This document shows positions 15,773-23,986 of a stretch of 64,000 bases of DNA, one piece after another. How positions within the stretch are numbered: position 1 is the stretch's first letter; each line of letters opens with the position of its first letter. A program made the translations under genes and the position numbers. The notes under the pieces were generated by a model that worked only from the letters and a program-made list of their open reading frames with translations, was not told where the DNA came from and ran no database searches. The DNA is from Clostridium aminobutyricum (GTDB lineage Bacteria > Bacillota > Clostridia > Peptostreptococcales > Anaerovoracaceae), in contig NZ_JAFJZZ010000002.1 of NCBI RefSeq assembly GCF_017255415.1, positions 248,001 through 312,000 on the forward strand. Reading direction: 5' to 3'.

Positions 15773-16718
15773 TTTTCTTTTCACCTCCATACAATCTTCT
15801 TTCACAGAAGCTATCAATATGTGGAGTTAAAATATTCATAAGCAGAATAGCAAACGATACCCCTTCCGGATAGGAACCGAATAATCGGATGATCATGGTA
15901 AATACACCACAACCGATACCAAAAATGATTTTTCCTAATGGGAGAATAGGGGAAGTCGCATAGTCTGTTGCCATAAAGAAAGCACCGATCATGACGCCTC
16001 CGGCAACAATATGGAAAATTGGATCTTGTCCAGCAGCAATTGCTAAGACAGCTACTGTACCAATAAAGGCAGCCGGAATGATTGGAGAAATGATTCCTCT
16101 CCAAATGAGGAATAGTCCGCCGATTAATAAAGCAATCGCGCTGACTTCACCCATGGAACCACCGATAAATCCTAGAAGGATATCTGTGTCAGATGGAAGA
16201 ACGCCGCCGCCTTCTTTTAAAATTCCAAGCGGAGTAGGTCCTGTTACTGCGTCCGTAACCAATGTAGTTCTTGGTAATGGCCAGGAAGTCATTTCAGTTG
16301 TAAAAGATAGTAAAAGAACGATTCTAGCTGTAATAGCTGGGTTTGCAACGTTCTGACCAAGTCCGCCAAATAGGCCCTTAACGATAACGATTGCTACAAA
16401 ACATCCAATAATTGCAATTATGTAAGAGAGGTTTGAAGGCACATTAAATGCTAAAAGCACGCCTGTCAAAACCGCACTCAAATCTCCGATAGTTTGCTTT
16501 CTCTTGGTAATCTTATTGAAAAGATACTCGAAAGCTACGCAAGCAACGACACAAACAAGAGTCAGCGTAACAACTCTGAATCCAAATACAAATGCACTTA
16601 CAAGGAAAGATGGCGCTAACGCTAAAATTACGGTAGCCATGATTCTTGAAGTATTAACCTCGCTGACAAGATGAGGTGCCGATGATACGATTAAATTGTC
16701 ATAGGCTCTATTTTCCAT
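15762..16718 (-). CDS. rnfD: Rnf complex subunit D, membrane flavoprotein
   Basis: 318-aa protein with about nine or ten helices. The segment DAVTGPTPLGILKEGG carries the RnfD covalent-FMN Thr (related subunits have SGATPL). Helices such as GLGQNVANPAITARI are conserved with NqrB. It is expected to take part in the ion-conducting path and pass electrons through FMN. The start overlaps the rnfC stop region by one base and its end overlaps rnfG by 11 bases. Confidence 0.96.
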   Translation of the reverse strand: MENRAYDNLIVSSAPHLVSEVNTSRIMATVILALAPSFLVSAFVFGFRVVTLTLVCVVACVAFEYLFNKITKRKQTIGDLSAVLTGVLLAFNVPSNLSYIIAIIGCFVAIVIVKGLFGGLGQNVANPAITARIVLLLSFTTEMTSWPLPRTTLVTDAVTGPTPLGILKEGGGVLPSDTDILLGFIGGSMGEVSAIALLIGGLFLIWRGIISPIIPAAFIGTVAVLAIAAGQDPIFHIVAGGVMIGAFFMATDYATSPILPLGKIIFGIGCGVFTMIIRLFGSYPEGVSFAILLMNILTPHIDSFCERRLYGGEKKNAK

Positions 16719-18034
16719 TATTTACTCGCCGCCTCCTTTAACACTGCTTTTCCAAGTTTATTGTTAAATCCTAAAGGTCTTCTAGCTGGGCAAATGTATG
16801 CACAACTTCCGCACTCCATACACTGCATCACTTTGAGTCGATCTAATGCTTCTGCATCTTTTCTTTCCATCGCTGCAGAAAGTGCTGTCGGGATTAAGTT
16901 AAATGGACAGGCCTTGTGACATCTGCCACAGTTGATACAAGCAGTTTCTTCTTCCACCAAGGATTGTTTTCCTGAGAAAGCAAGAATCGCATTGTTATTT
17001 TTTATAACCGGAAGCTGATCTGTGAAGATGGCTCTGCCCATCATAGGACCACCCATCAAGATCTTCTTCGGTTCTTCTTTATATCCACCGCAGAACGCCA
17101 TTACATCCGCAATTTTTGTTCCGATAGGACATTTTATATTAGTTGGACGTGCTACTGCGTTTCCGTCAACAGTCATTCTCTTGCTCACAAGTGGAATGCC
17201 GCTCTTGAAATATTGTCCAAGAAATGCAACAGACGTAATATTTGAAAGTATAATTCCAAGGTCGGCAGGAAGAACACCGGCATCCAACGTTTTGCCAGTA
17301 ATTTCATACACCATAACTCTTTCTGCTCCCTGAGGGTATCGGGATTGTAAAGGAACAACCTCAATATCTGGATTTCCTTTTTCTGCAATCACTTTTCTTA
17401 ATGCTTCGATTGCATCCGGCTTATTATCTTCTACGCCAATATAACCCTTCTTAAGTTCAAGATATTTCATAACCAGCATCATACCGTCGATAATATCCTG
17501 AGTATCCTCAAGCATAAGTCTATGGTCGGAGGTGATAAACGGTTCGCACTCAGCTCCATTTACAATAAGTGTATCTACTTCATTTAAGTTCTTTGGGTTG
17601 TACTTAATGTGTGTAGGGAATGCTGCGCCTCCTAATCCAACAAGACCGCTATCTCTCACCGCTTTTACAAATTCCTCTCTGCTGTTGATCTGAGGAACCT
17701 GAATTCCTTCCCATAATTCCTGTTTTTTATCTGCTTCAATCACAACAATGATATCATCGCCGCCAGAAGCAGAACGAATACTTTCTATACCTACCACAGT
17801 ACCTGAAACACTTGCGTGAATGGGAGCGCTTACAAATGCATCCGTATCACCTAAAGGCTGGCCAACTTTAACGTAATCGCCTTTGGCAACCAGTGGTTTG
17901 CATGGTGCACCAATGTGTTGGGACATAGAAATATAAACAAAATCAGGAATAGGCATTACTTCAGTCTCGCATCCAGATGTATGCTTGCTGTGCTGTACAT
18001 GGATGCTCTGTAAATGCTTTTTCTGTTGAGCCAT
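16718..18034 (-). CDS. rnfC: Rnf complex subunit C, NADH-binding Fe-S protein
   Basis: 438-aa cytoplasmic subunit that binds FMN and NAD(H) and carries two [4Fe-4S] clusters: CINCGRCHKACPF and CMECGSCAYICP near the C-terminus. The N-terminal barrel-like part (GAPCKPLVAKGDYVKVGQPLG) resembles biotinyl/SLBB domains of the family, and GLVGLGGAAFPTHIK is the flavin/nucleotide binding glycine loop. It is the electron exit to NAD+ (or entry in reverse). It is first in the operon; the upstream region holds palindromes near a divergent LysR gene. Confidence 0.97.
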   Translation of the reverse strand: MAQQKKHLQSIHVQHSKHTSGCETEVMPIPDFVYISMSQHIGAPCKPLVAKGDYVKVGQPLGDTDAFVSAPIHASVSGTVVGIESIRSASGGDDIIVVIEADKKQELWEGIQVPQINSREEFVKAVRDSGLVGLGGAAFPTHIKYNPKNLNEVDTLIVNGAECEPFITSDHRLMLEDTQDIIDGMMLVMKYLELKKGYIGVEDNKPDAIEALRKVIAEKGNPDIEVVPLQSRYPQGAERVMVYEITGKTLDAGVLPADLGIILSNITSVAFLGQYFKSGIPLVSKRMTVDGNAVARPTNIKCPIGTKIADVMAFCGGYKEEPKKILMGGPMMGRAIFTDQLPVIKNNNAILAFSGKQSLVEEETACINCGRCHKACPFNLIPTALSAAMERKDAEALDRLKVMQCMECGSCAYICPARRPLGFNNKLGKAVLKEAASK

Positions 18035-18176
18035 ATTACTCTTCCTTCCTTCCTACAAATTTAACTAGTGTTGTTTAGGCGCAACAAACACGCATTGCCG
18101 CAACAACACTTTTTAACATTTTACTCTACTCTGCGTCTACTAGGGTATCACAATTCGCTTTGATTCTCCAATAAAA

Positions 18177-18213
18177 AACATCTATAAAATTATAGTTTTT
18201 TTTTATAGATGTT
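18177..18213. promoter_or_regulatory. Palindromic operator between rnfC and lysR-type gene
   Basis: A perfect 13-bp inverted repeat AACATCTATAAAA-N11-TTTTATAGATGTT, overlapped by a second palindrome CTATAA-AA-TTATAG (18182-18195). It sits 143 bases upstream of rnfC and 90 bases upstream of the LysR gene, the usual place for a LysR-type site controlling both directions. Confidence 0.65.
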
Positions 18214-18223
18214 GGTTAAACTA

Positions 18224-18252
18224 TTGAAATTGCAAGTAAACTATGATATAGT
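18224..18252 (+). promoter_or_regulatory. Promoter of the lysR-type gene
   Basis: TTGAAA (18224-18229), 17-base spacer and TATAGT (18247-18252) lie about 50 bases before ATG 18303 and directly beside the palindromic operator, consistent with autoregulation. Confidence 0.65.
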
Positions 18253-18302
18253 GATAAAAGTTATGGCAAAACTTTCTAGAATAATGTTGGAGAGGGAAAT
18301 GA

Positions 18303-19205
18303 ATGAACATTAACCATTTAAGATACTTTCAAGAAGTATGTAAATACAATAATATAACAAAAGCCTCTGAGGCGGTGCATGTTTCTCAGCCTTCGATTAC
18401 TGCTGCCATAAAGGAGCTTGAAAATGAGCTTGGCTATCAATTGTTTAATCGAGTAAACAATCGCATATCCCTTACGGATGACGGGGCTGCGTTCCTGATG
18501 AAAGCAAAAGAATTTGTCGAGGCATATGATAATTTTCATAAAGAGGCGCTCGATATCGGCGATAAAACCCATATTGTCTTAAAAGTTGGAATTCCTGCTG
18601 TTTTGGGGACCTTTATGTTTAAAAAGTTTTTCCCAAGCTTTGAACTTTCACACCCGAATATTCGCCTTCAAATGTTTGAAATCGGTACGATTGCGGGATT
18701 AAAGAAATTAAACGAGGGCGGCTTGGATTTCTTGATCGGCGCAATGGATGATGCCACTTATCCGCAATGCGATTCCAGACTGCTTTTCCGAACCAAATTC
18801 GGACTTGCCGTCAGTCCAAAAAATCCGTTGTCACAGGTAGATTTTGCCACAAAGGAAATGATTTCCGAACAACCTTTTGTCATTTTCCCGAAAGGTTCCT
18901 ACCATTATACGTCTATTACAGCACATTTTAAAAACAGACCCTTAAATATTATCATGGAAGCAAGCCAAATTTCAACTATAAAATACATTGTTGAGAATAA
19001 TTATGGAGTCACTATCACGTATCAGGAAAGTTTTGATTCCAGTGCAAACATTTGTCATGTTCCGCTCGCAGAGCCTATCAACGCAAACGTGAATATACTC
19101 TGGCGAAAAAATGCCTATATCTCCAATGCCATGAAAGCATTTATTACATATGCTTCAACGATTGAAACGGGAAACCAGCCAAAAGTTGAATCGTTCTGGG
19201 ATTAG
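18303..19205 (+). CDS. LysR-family transcriptional regulator
   Basis: 300 aa. The N-terminal winged helix-turn-helix (MNINHLRYFQEVCKYNNITK ... VSQPSITAAIKELENELGYQLFNR) is classic LysR, followed by a periplasmic-binding-protein-like effector domain from about residue 90. GAGAGGGAA lies before the ATG. It is divergent from rnfCDGEAB with a shared palindrome-rich region, so it probably controls rnf, its own gene or both in response to a metabolite. The effector cannot be inferred. Confidence 0.95.
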   Translation: MNINHLRYFQEVCKYNNITKASEAVHVSQPSITAAIKELENELGYQLFNRVNNRISLTDDGAAFLMKAKEFVEAYDNFHKEALDIGDKTHIVLKVGIPAVLGTFMFKKFFPSFELSHPNIRLQMFEIGTIAGLKKLNEGGLDFLIGAMDDATYPQCDSRLLFRTKFGLAVSPKNPLSQVDFATKEMISEQPFVIFPKGSYHYTSITAHFKNRPLNIIMEASQISTIKYIVENNYGVTITYQESFDSSANICHVPLAEPINANVNILWRKNAYISNAMKAFITYASTIETGNQPKVESFWD

Positions 19206-19252
19206 GAGTTCTATACAACTTATTGAATATAATAGAGTCTTCGACGTCATGT

Positions 19253-19318
19253 AATATGCTCCCTTGCGTAGACAGTTTAAATAAAAACTATCTACTGCAA
19301 GAAGGAGCATATTTTTAT
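19253..19318 (+). terminator. Terminator of the lysR-type gene
   Basis: Long imperfect hairpin with arms AATATGCTCC..TTGC..TAGACAGTTT and AAACTATCTA..GCAAG..GGAGCATAT followed by TTTTTATTT, starting 48 bases after the stop. Confidence 0.85.
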
Positions 19319-19326
19319 TTATACGA

Positions 19327-19385
19327 TTGACAAGAAAACAAATCACAAATATAATCAAAACAATTAAATGATTATTTAATTGTTT
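19327..19385 (+). promoter_or_regulatory. Promoter and metal-responsive operator of arsR-cadA
   Basis: TTGACA (19327), 17-base spacer, TATAAT (19350-19355) is a consensus promoter. A perfect 12-bp dyad AAACAATTAAAT-N4-ATTTAATTGTTT (19358-19385) covers the transcription start, where an ArsR/SmtB repressor would bind until displaced by metal. Confidence 0.85.
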
Positions 19386-19448
19386 AATCGTTTAATCAAT
19401 GGGTACTATATAAATATGAATAAATAATGGATATATAAGGAGACATTT

Positions 19449-19823
19449 ATGACAGAAAAAAAGCAAGCAATTATTGTACTGCCTCATCACCACAAAACAA
19501 ATACATTAAATTTTATTGAAAATAGGCCGGATCAATTGACCTTTGAAAAAGTTGCCAGTACGTTCCAGCTAATCAGCGACAGTACTCGTTTGAAAATTTT
19601 ATGGTTGCTCTGCCATAGTGAAGACTGTGTCCTTAATATTGCCGCAGCGATTGACATGAGTTCTCCTGCCGTTTCACACCACTTGCGTTTGCTTAAGCAG
19701 TCCGGTCTTATCGTAAGCCGCCGGGTCGGTAAGGAAACTTATTATACGTTAGCAAAAACGGAAGAAGCGTCTCTGGTTCACGATATCGTGGATCGGACTT
19801 TCCATATTAATTGCCCAAAATGA
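19449..19823 (+). CDS. ArsR/SmtB-family metalloregulator (CadC-like)
   Basis: 124 aa with an ArsR winged helix: TFQLISDSTRLKILWLL, EDCVLNIAAAIDMSSPAVSHHLRLLKQSGLI and RRVGKETYYTL. A His-rich N-terminus (LPHHHK) and the C-terminal helix LVHDIVDRTFHINCPK offer ligands for an SmtB/CzrA-type zinc site. It should repress its operon and release DNA on binding Zn, Cd or similar. AAGGAG precedes the ATG. The cadA-type ATPase starts 54 bases downstream in the same direction. Confidence 0.93.
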   Translation: MTEKKQAIIVLPHHHKTNTLNFIENRPDQLTFEKVASTFQLISDSTRLKILWLLCHSEDCVLNIAAAIDMSSPAVSHHLRLLKQSGLIVSRRVGKETYYTLAKTEEASLVHDIVDRTFHINCPK

Positions 19824-19877
19824 AAACAAACGTTATCCCTTACAGATACCTTATAGTTAAACGATTGGAGGCTAGTT

Positions 19878-22199
19878 ATGAATAAAGTTTATCTTCTTGA
19901 GAATCTATGCTGCGCAAATTGCGCCGCAAAAATTGAGAAAAAAGTATCTGAGCTGTCCGGTGTTGACGAAGTAACTCTAACCTTCACCACCAAGCAGTTA
20001 AGAATTACTGCAGAAAATCCAGACGATTATTTGGCTCAAATACAAAAAATCGCTTCCGCTATTGAACCCGATGTTATCATTAAGGAGCGAGTTCGAAAAC
20101 CGGCGGCGGCAGAAGAAGAAAGCTGCGGCTGTGATCACGGGGATCATCACCATTCTGAAGAAGAAAAATGCAGCGGCGAGCATGAGCATCATCATGCTGA
20201 AACAGAGCCGCATGATTCCATGCATTCAATTCACCATCATTCTGAAAAACACGAGAAGACTCCTTTTAAAGTTTCTGAACTTCACACTATTTTATCGGGG
20301 ACCCTCTTATTTGTTTTTGGAATTTTTATAGAGTCCGATTACAGTATAGTTTCTCTGATTCTGTTCGTCGTCGCTTATCTTATCCTTGGAGGAAGCATTC
20401 TTCTGACTGCCGGTAAAAATATTGCAAGAGGTCAGGTTTTTGATGAAAACTTCTTGATGAGCATTGCCACCTTGGGAGCTTTTGCCATACAGCAATATCC
20501 GGAAGCGGTGGGAGTTATGCTATTTTTCCGAATAGGCGAGTATTTTGAAGAACGGGCAGTTGAAAAAAGCAGAGGTCAAATCATGGCTGCAATTGATCTG
20601 CGCCCAGAGGTCGTCAATCTGATGGTGAATTCCGATGTTCAAACCATTCCGGCTGAAAAAGCGAAAAAAGGAGATATCATTTTAGTTCGGCCTGGCGACC
20701 GCATTCCCTTGGACGGCATTGTTATAGAGGGAGAAAGTCGTATCGACACGGCACCTATAACAGGAGAGCCGGTCCCGGTCAGAGCATTTGCAGGAGAAAG
20801 AGTTATTTCAGGTTGTATCAATACTTCCGGAGCCTTAAAGATAAAAGTAGAAAAGTCTTTAGAAGAATCCATGGTCACGCAAATCCTGGATTCGGTAGAA
20901 AATGCAGCTGCGAGCAAACCTAAAATCGATCGTTTTATTACCCGGTTTGCCAGAATATACACTCCTTTTGTGGTGGTTTTGGCGGCATTGACGGCCATCC
21001 TCCCTTCTTTGATCACGGGAGATTGGCATTATTGGATTTATACGGCCTTGACTTTCCTCGTTATCAGTTGCCCTTGCGCCTTGGTGCTCAGTGTCCCCCT
21101 CGCCTTCTTTTCCGGTATAGGGGCAGGCTCCAAAAAAGGAATTCTTTTTAAGGGTGGATTGTCTCTGGAGGCCATAAAGAATGTGAAAGCAATCGTCATG
21201 GATAAAACCGGAACGCTGACCAAAGGAGAATTTACCGTTCAGAAAATGACCTGTACCGGAACATTGTTTACAACACCTCCTCAGCAGATTTTAGACGCGA
21301 TCTCCCCAACACAGACAGGGAACGTCTCTGATACGAGAGGGCTGACAAATAAAGCAGTAGAAAATTATTTGTTGTTCCTTGCAGCAAGCTGTGAGTTAAA
21401 TTCCACACATCCGATAGCCGTGAGCATTGTCAATGCGGCGAACAGTCAGCAAATTTCTTTAGAGCGTCCGTCTTCTGTAGAAGAGACTGCCGGAAAAGGG
21501 CTGAAAGCAACTTTATCGGCTGGAGAAGTTCTATGCGGGAATAGAAAGCTTCTAACCGAAAACGGCGTAGATATCGAAGGGTTTCCTCCTACGGCAGGCG
21601 GAAGTGAGATCTTAATTGCACTGAACCACGAATTCATCGGAGCACTGACCATTTCTGATACGATTAAATCAGACTCGGCCTCGGCAATATCCAAGCTTAA
21701 GAAGTTAGGTATCAAGACTGTGATGCTGACCGGTGATTCGAAAGAAAGTGCCGATCTGGTCGCTGCCAAAACAGGCATTGAAGAAGTTTATGCAAAGCTT
21801 TTGCCGGATGAGAAGCTTCGTATCCTTAAAGAAATCAGAGCTGCTCACGGCGCAGTTATGTTTGTCGGAGACGGGATCAACGATACACCGGTTTTAGCCG
21901 GTGCTGATGTGGGTGCTGCAATGGGAAGCGGCGCAGATGCCGCCATTGAAGCTGCTGACATTGTGTTCATGACGTCCAGCATGGAAGCCGTTCCGGAGTC
22001 GATAGCGATTGCAAAAATAACGACTCGCATCGCCATGCAAAATGTAGTTTTCGCATTACTGATCAAAGGACTCGTCATGGTTCTCGGCCTTTTGGGGTTA
22101 GCCTCCATGTGGATGGCCGTATTCGCAGACTCCGGAGTTGCCATGCTTTGTGTATTAAATTCCATTCGGATTTTATACTCAAAATCGTTATCAAATTAA
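19878..22199 (+). CDS. cadA: Zn/Cd-exporting P1B-type ATPase (CadA/ZntA-like)
   Basis: 773 aa. An N-terminal HMA domain has C12-A-N-C15; a His/Cys-rich linker at about 82-126 (CGCDHGDHHH ... EHEHHH) likely buffers metal. The ATPase core has TGEP (295-298), membrane metal site SCPCAL (CPC at 398-400), DKTGTLTKG (442-450), STHPIA and GDGINDTPVL. It pumps divalent metals out of the cytoplasm. A roughly 30-residue insertion rich in Thr, Pro and Gln follows the phosphorylation motif (TLFTTPPQQ ... NVSDTRG), unusual for the family. GGAG lies before ATG 19878. It is cotranscribed with the ArsR gene. Confidence 0.95.
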   Translation: MNKVYLLENLCCANCAAKIEKKVSELSGVDEVTLTFTTKQLRITAENPDDYLAQIQKIASAIEPDVIIKERVRKPAAAEEESCGCDHGDHHHSEEEKCSGEHEHHHAETEPHDSMHSIHHHSEKHEKTPFKVSELHTILSGTLLFVFGIFIESDYSIVSLILFVVAYLILGGSILLTAGKNIARGQVFDENFLMSIATLGAFAIQQYPEAVGVMLFFRIGEYFEERAVEKSRGQIMAAIDLRPEVVNLMVNSDVQTIPAEKAKKGDIILVRPGDRIPLDGIVIEGESRIDTAPITGEPVPVRAFAGERVISGCINTSGALKIKVEKSLEESMVTQILDSVENAAASKPKIDRFITRFARIYTPFVVVLAALTAILPSLITGDWHYWIYTALTFLVISCPCALVLSVPLAFFSGIGAGSKKGILFKGGLSLEAIKNVKAIVMDKTGTLTKGEFTVQKMTCTGTLFTTPPQQILDAISPTQTGNVSDTRGLTNKAVENYLLFLAASCELNSTHPIAVSIVNAANSQQISLERPSSVEETAGKGLKATLSAGEVLCGNRKLLTENGVDIEGFPPTAGGSEILIALNHEFIGALTISDTIKSDSASAISKLKKLGIKTVMLTGDSKESADLVAAKTGIEEVYAKLLPDEKLRILKEIRAAHGAVMFVGDGINDTPVLAGADVGAAMGSGADAAIEAADIVFMTSSMEAVPESIAIAKITTRIAMQNVVFALLIKGLVMVLGLLGLASMWMAVFADSGVAMLCVLNSIRILYSKSLSN

Positions 22200-22247
22200 A
22201 TAGCAAAATATCTGCTACCTCAATCCAAGACAAAAGCTAGCCTAAAA

Positions 22248-22279
22248 AAAAGACCGATAGTATGGACTATCGGTCTTTT
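22248..22279. terminator. Terminator after cadA
   Basis: Perfect 14-bp stem AAAAGACCGATAGT / ACTATCGGTCTTTT with ATGG loop, 48 bases after the cadA stop. It can also act for the converging flavoprotein gene. Confidence 0.9.
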
Positions 22280-22329
22280 CAAGTAAAACAAATTAAATGG
22301 CGATACGTATTCACTTAATGCAATCTTGC

Positions 22330-22881
22330 TTATTTTAATGATAATCCAAGCTCCTCGGCTTTTTTAAGTGCATGCGTATTCAAAATATCCCCTTTTTCAT
22401 GAACGGATGGAACAAGTAAATGCGCTAAGTCTGTCCAATTTTGGTAGGCTGCGATCAGTTCATAGGTTTTCACCAATCCATCAAAATCCGATTCCTCTGC
22501 GCCTCCTGCGCACGCAAGCAACATACTTTCTTTGATATTGCTCTGTATGCCGCCGATAAGCAAGGAATACATTTTGTCCAGAGCGGCTTTCAGTTGTGCG
22601 GGGAACGTAAACCAGTACAGGGGTGTTGCGATTACAATAACATCACAGTTCTCCATCATAGGAGCCAGCATGTTAAAGTCATCTTTAAATACACAGGCTT
22701 GGCCCTCTTGGGTGTAACAGCTGTTACAGGCTTCGCATCCGCCAATATGTTTCACGGCTGTTTCATATTTCATAACGGTATGCCCGGCAGCCTCTGCACC
22801 TTTAATAAAGGCCTCTGCCAGTAATTCAGTGTTTCCACCTTTGCGAGGACTTCCCGTTAAAACTAAAATTCTCTTTTTCAT
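22330..22881 (-). CDS. NADPH-dependent FMN reductase-like iron-sulfur flavoprotein
   Basis: 183-aa flavodoxin-fold protein. The FMN phosphate loop GSPRKGGNTE is at residues 10-19; a compact cysteine motif CEACNSCYTQEGQAC (about 49-63) resembles that of archaeal/clostridial iron-sulfur flavoproteins; ATPLYWFTFPAQLKAALD is the conserved FMN-edge segment. It probably passes electrons to or from small acceptors in the cytoplasm. It starts 40 bases after the MoeA-like gene and may share its transcript. Confidence 0.9.
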   Translation of the reverse strand: MKKRILVLTGSPRKGGNTELLAEAFIKGAEAAGHTVMKYETAVKHIGGCEACNSCYTQEGQACVFKDDFNMLAPMMENCDVIVIATPLYWFTFPAQLKAALDKMYSLLIGGIQSNIKESMLLACAGGAEESDFDGLVKTYELIAAYQNWTDLAHLLVPSVHEKGDILNTHALKKAEELGLSLK

Positions 22882-22921
22882 TTTGGATTCAACCTTTCCT
22901 ATTTTGCTTTTGTTCTTATCC

Positions 22922-23890
22922 TTACAGTTGGAACACCTTCACCGATTCTCCGGTTTCAATCGACGTATCCCTTAGATTCACGTAACCGTCTGCAGTAAAA
23001 AGCTGCTCCACGCCACTTAGCGTTGTATCGATCGGTTCCGCAATCCAGTCTGAACCTTCTTGTTTTAATGTGATGAAGCAAAAGGTTTCTTTTCCCTTTT
23101 TACTCGATATATTTTTGGCTATTTTGGCAGTAATTGCTTTCTCCGCATCTACCGATTTAAAATAGTACTTTTTAATAAAATAATCGATGATGGTCTGATA
23201 AGACAATATGGCCTCCATCGGGTTCCCAGATATGCCAACAGCTAATTTAGATCGACTGCAACAGCAGCAATGTTCATCCTTCATCACACCGATTATACAC
23301 TCTTTTACAGGTTCCATGGCAATTGCGCGTGTAATCACTCCAGGCTCTCCAAGTGAGTTTATGATCGATGATATGGTTTTCTTGTCTTCCGTTATTTTAC
23401 CGCATATAATCACCATATCGCTTCTATCGAGTGCATCCTTCATGGTCTTTTTAAGTTCATCATGAACATTTCGTACTAAAGAAATACCCCCGACCTTTGC
23501 CCCTGTCTTTTCAAGCAGCGCCATCAATAGGTAAGAATTGATATCCCGAACCTGTTTAGGTCCCGGTTCCTCAAATATACTGACAACTTCCTCTCCTGCC
23601 GTTATAATGGATATGATCGGTTGAATATAGACTTGCACGGTTGAATGCCCTAAAGCGGCGAGCACGCCGATCTCTTTAGCAGTTATCCGATGCCCTTTGT
23701 CATACCCTTTTCGCCCGAAAGAAAGATTTTCCTCCACGGCAATCTCCTCTGCCAAGTATCGATTCATTGCTTGAAACAAGGGGAGTTCTTCTGTTCCACC
23801 TGATTCACCGCAGCTTCCGGAAGCTTGTCCAAAATAAAAATCCAGTTTTTCTTTTACTTCCTGTATGGTATCTATTTTAAAAAGTTTCAT
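22922..23890 (-). CDS. MoeA-like protein lacking the central domain
   Basis: 322 aa, against about 400 for MoeA, which inserts molybdate into adenylylated molybdopterin. The N-terminal helical part (LPLFQAMNRYLAEEI) and the GTP/MPT-binding third domain (HRITAKEIGVLAALGHSTVQV, IITAGEEVV, QVRDINSYLLMALLEKTGAKV, ISGNPMEAILSY) are recognisable. The intervening domain with the DNSAMDGYA active-site motif is absent: the sequence passes from EENLSFGRKGYDKG straight to HRITAKEIG. The SGGVSVG loop is replaced by CGKITEDKK, and a CCCC run occurs near residue 208. It is probably not a working MoeA; function unknown. AAAGGAG precedes the ATG. Confidence 0.8.
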   Translation of the reverse strand: MKLFKIDTIQEVKEKLDFYFGQASGSCGESGGTEELPLFQAMNRYLAEEIAVEENLSFGRKGYDKGHRITAKEIGVLAALGHSTVQVYIQPIISIITAGEEVVSIFEEPGPKQVRDINSYLLMALLEKTGAKVGGISLVRNVHDELKKTMKDALDRSDMVIICGKITEDKKTISSIINSLGEPGVITRAIAMEPVKECIIGVMKDEHCCCCSRSKLAVGISGNPMEAILSYQTIIDYFIKKYYFKSVDAEKAITAKIAKNISSKKGKETFCFITLKQEGSDWIAEPIDTTLSGVEQLFTADGYVNLRDTSIETGESVKVFQL

Positions 23891-23938
23891 CCTATTCTCC
23901 TTTAACGTTAATGTACTTAATTATACTAAATCCGCCTG

Positions 23939-23970
23939 AAAAGGCACTTCCGTAGAAGCGCCTTTTTTAT
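23939..23970. terminator. Terminator after first chemoreceptor gene
   Basis: Hairpin AAAAGGCACTTC / GAAGCGCCTTTTTT with one mismatch, 17 bases after the chemoreceptor stop. Its sequence is nearly the same as the hairpins after the two other chemoreceptor genes. Confidence 0.8.
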
Positions 23971-23986
23971 CGGTATAATGCTTTAC

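Noticed and set aside
22922-23890. Frameshift or sequencing error explaining the short MoeA-like gene
   Set aside because: No other frame in the region encodes the missing central domain and the DNA is simply too short; it is a clean deletion or a distinct architecture.
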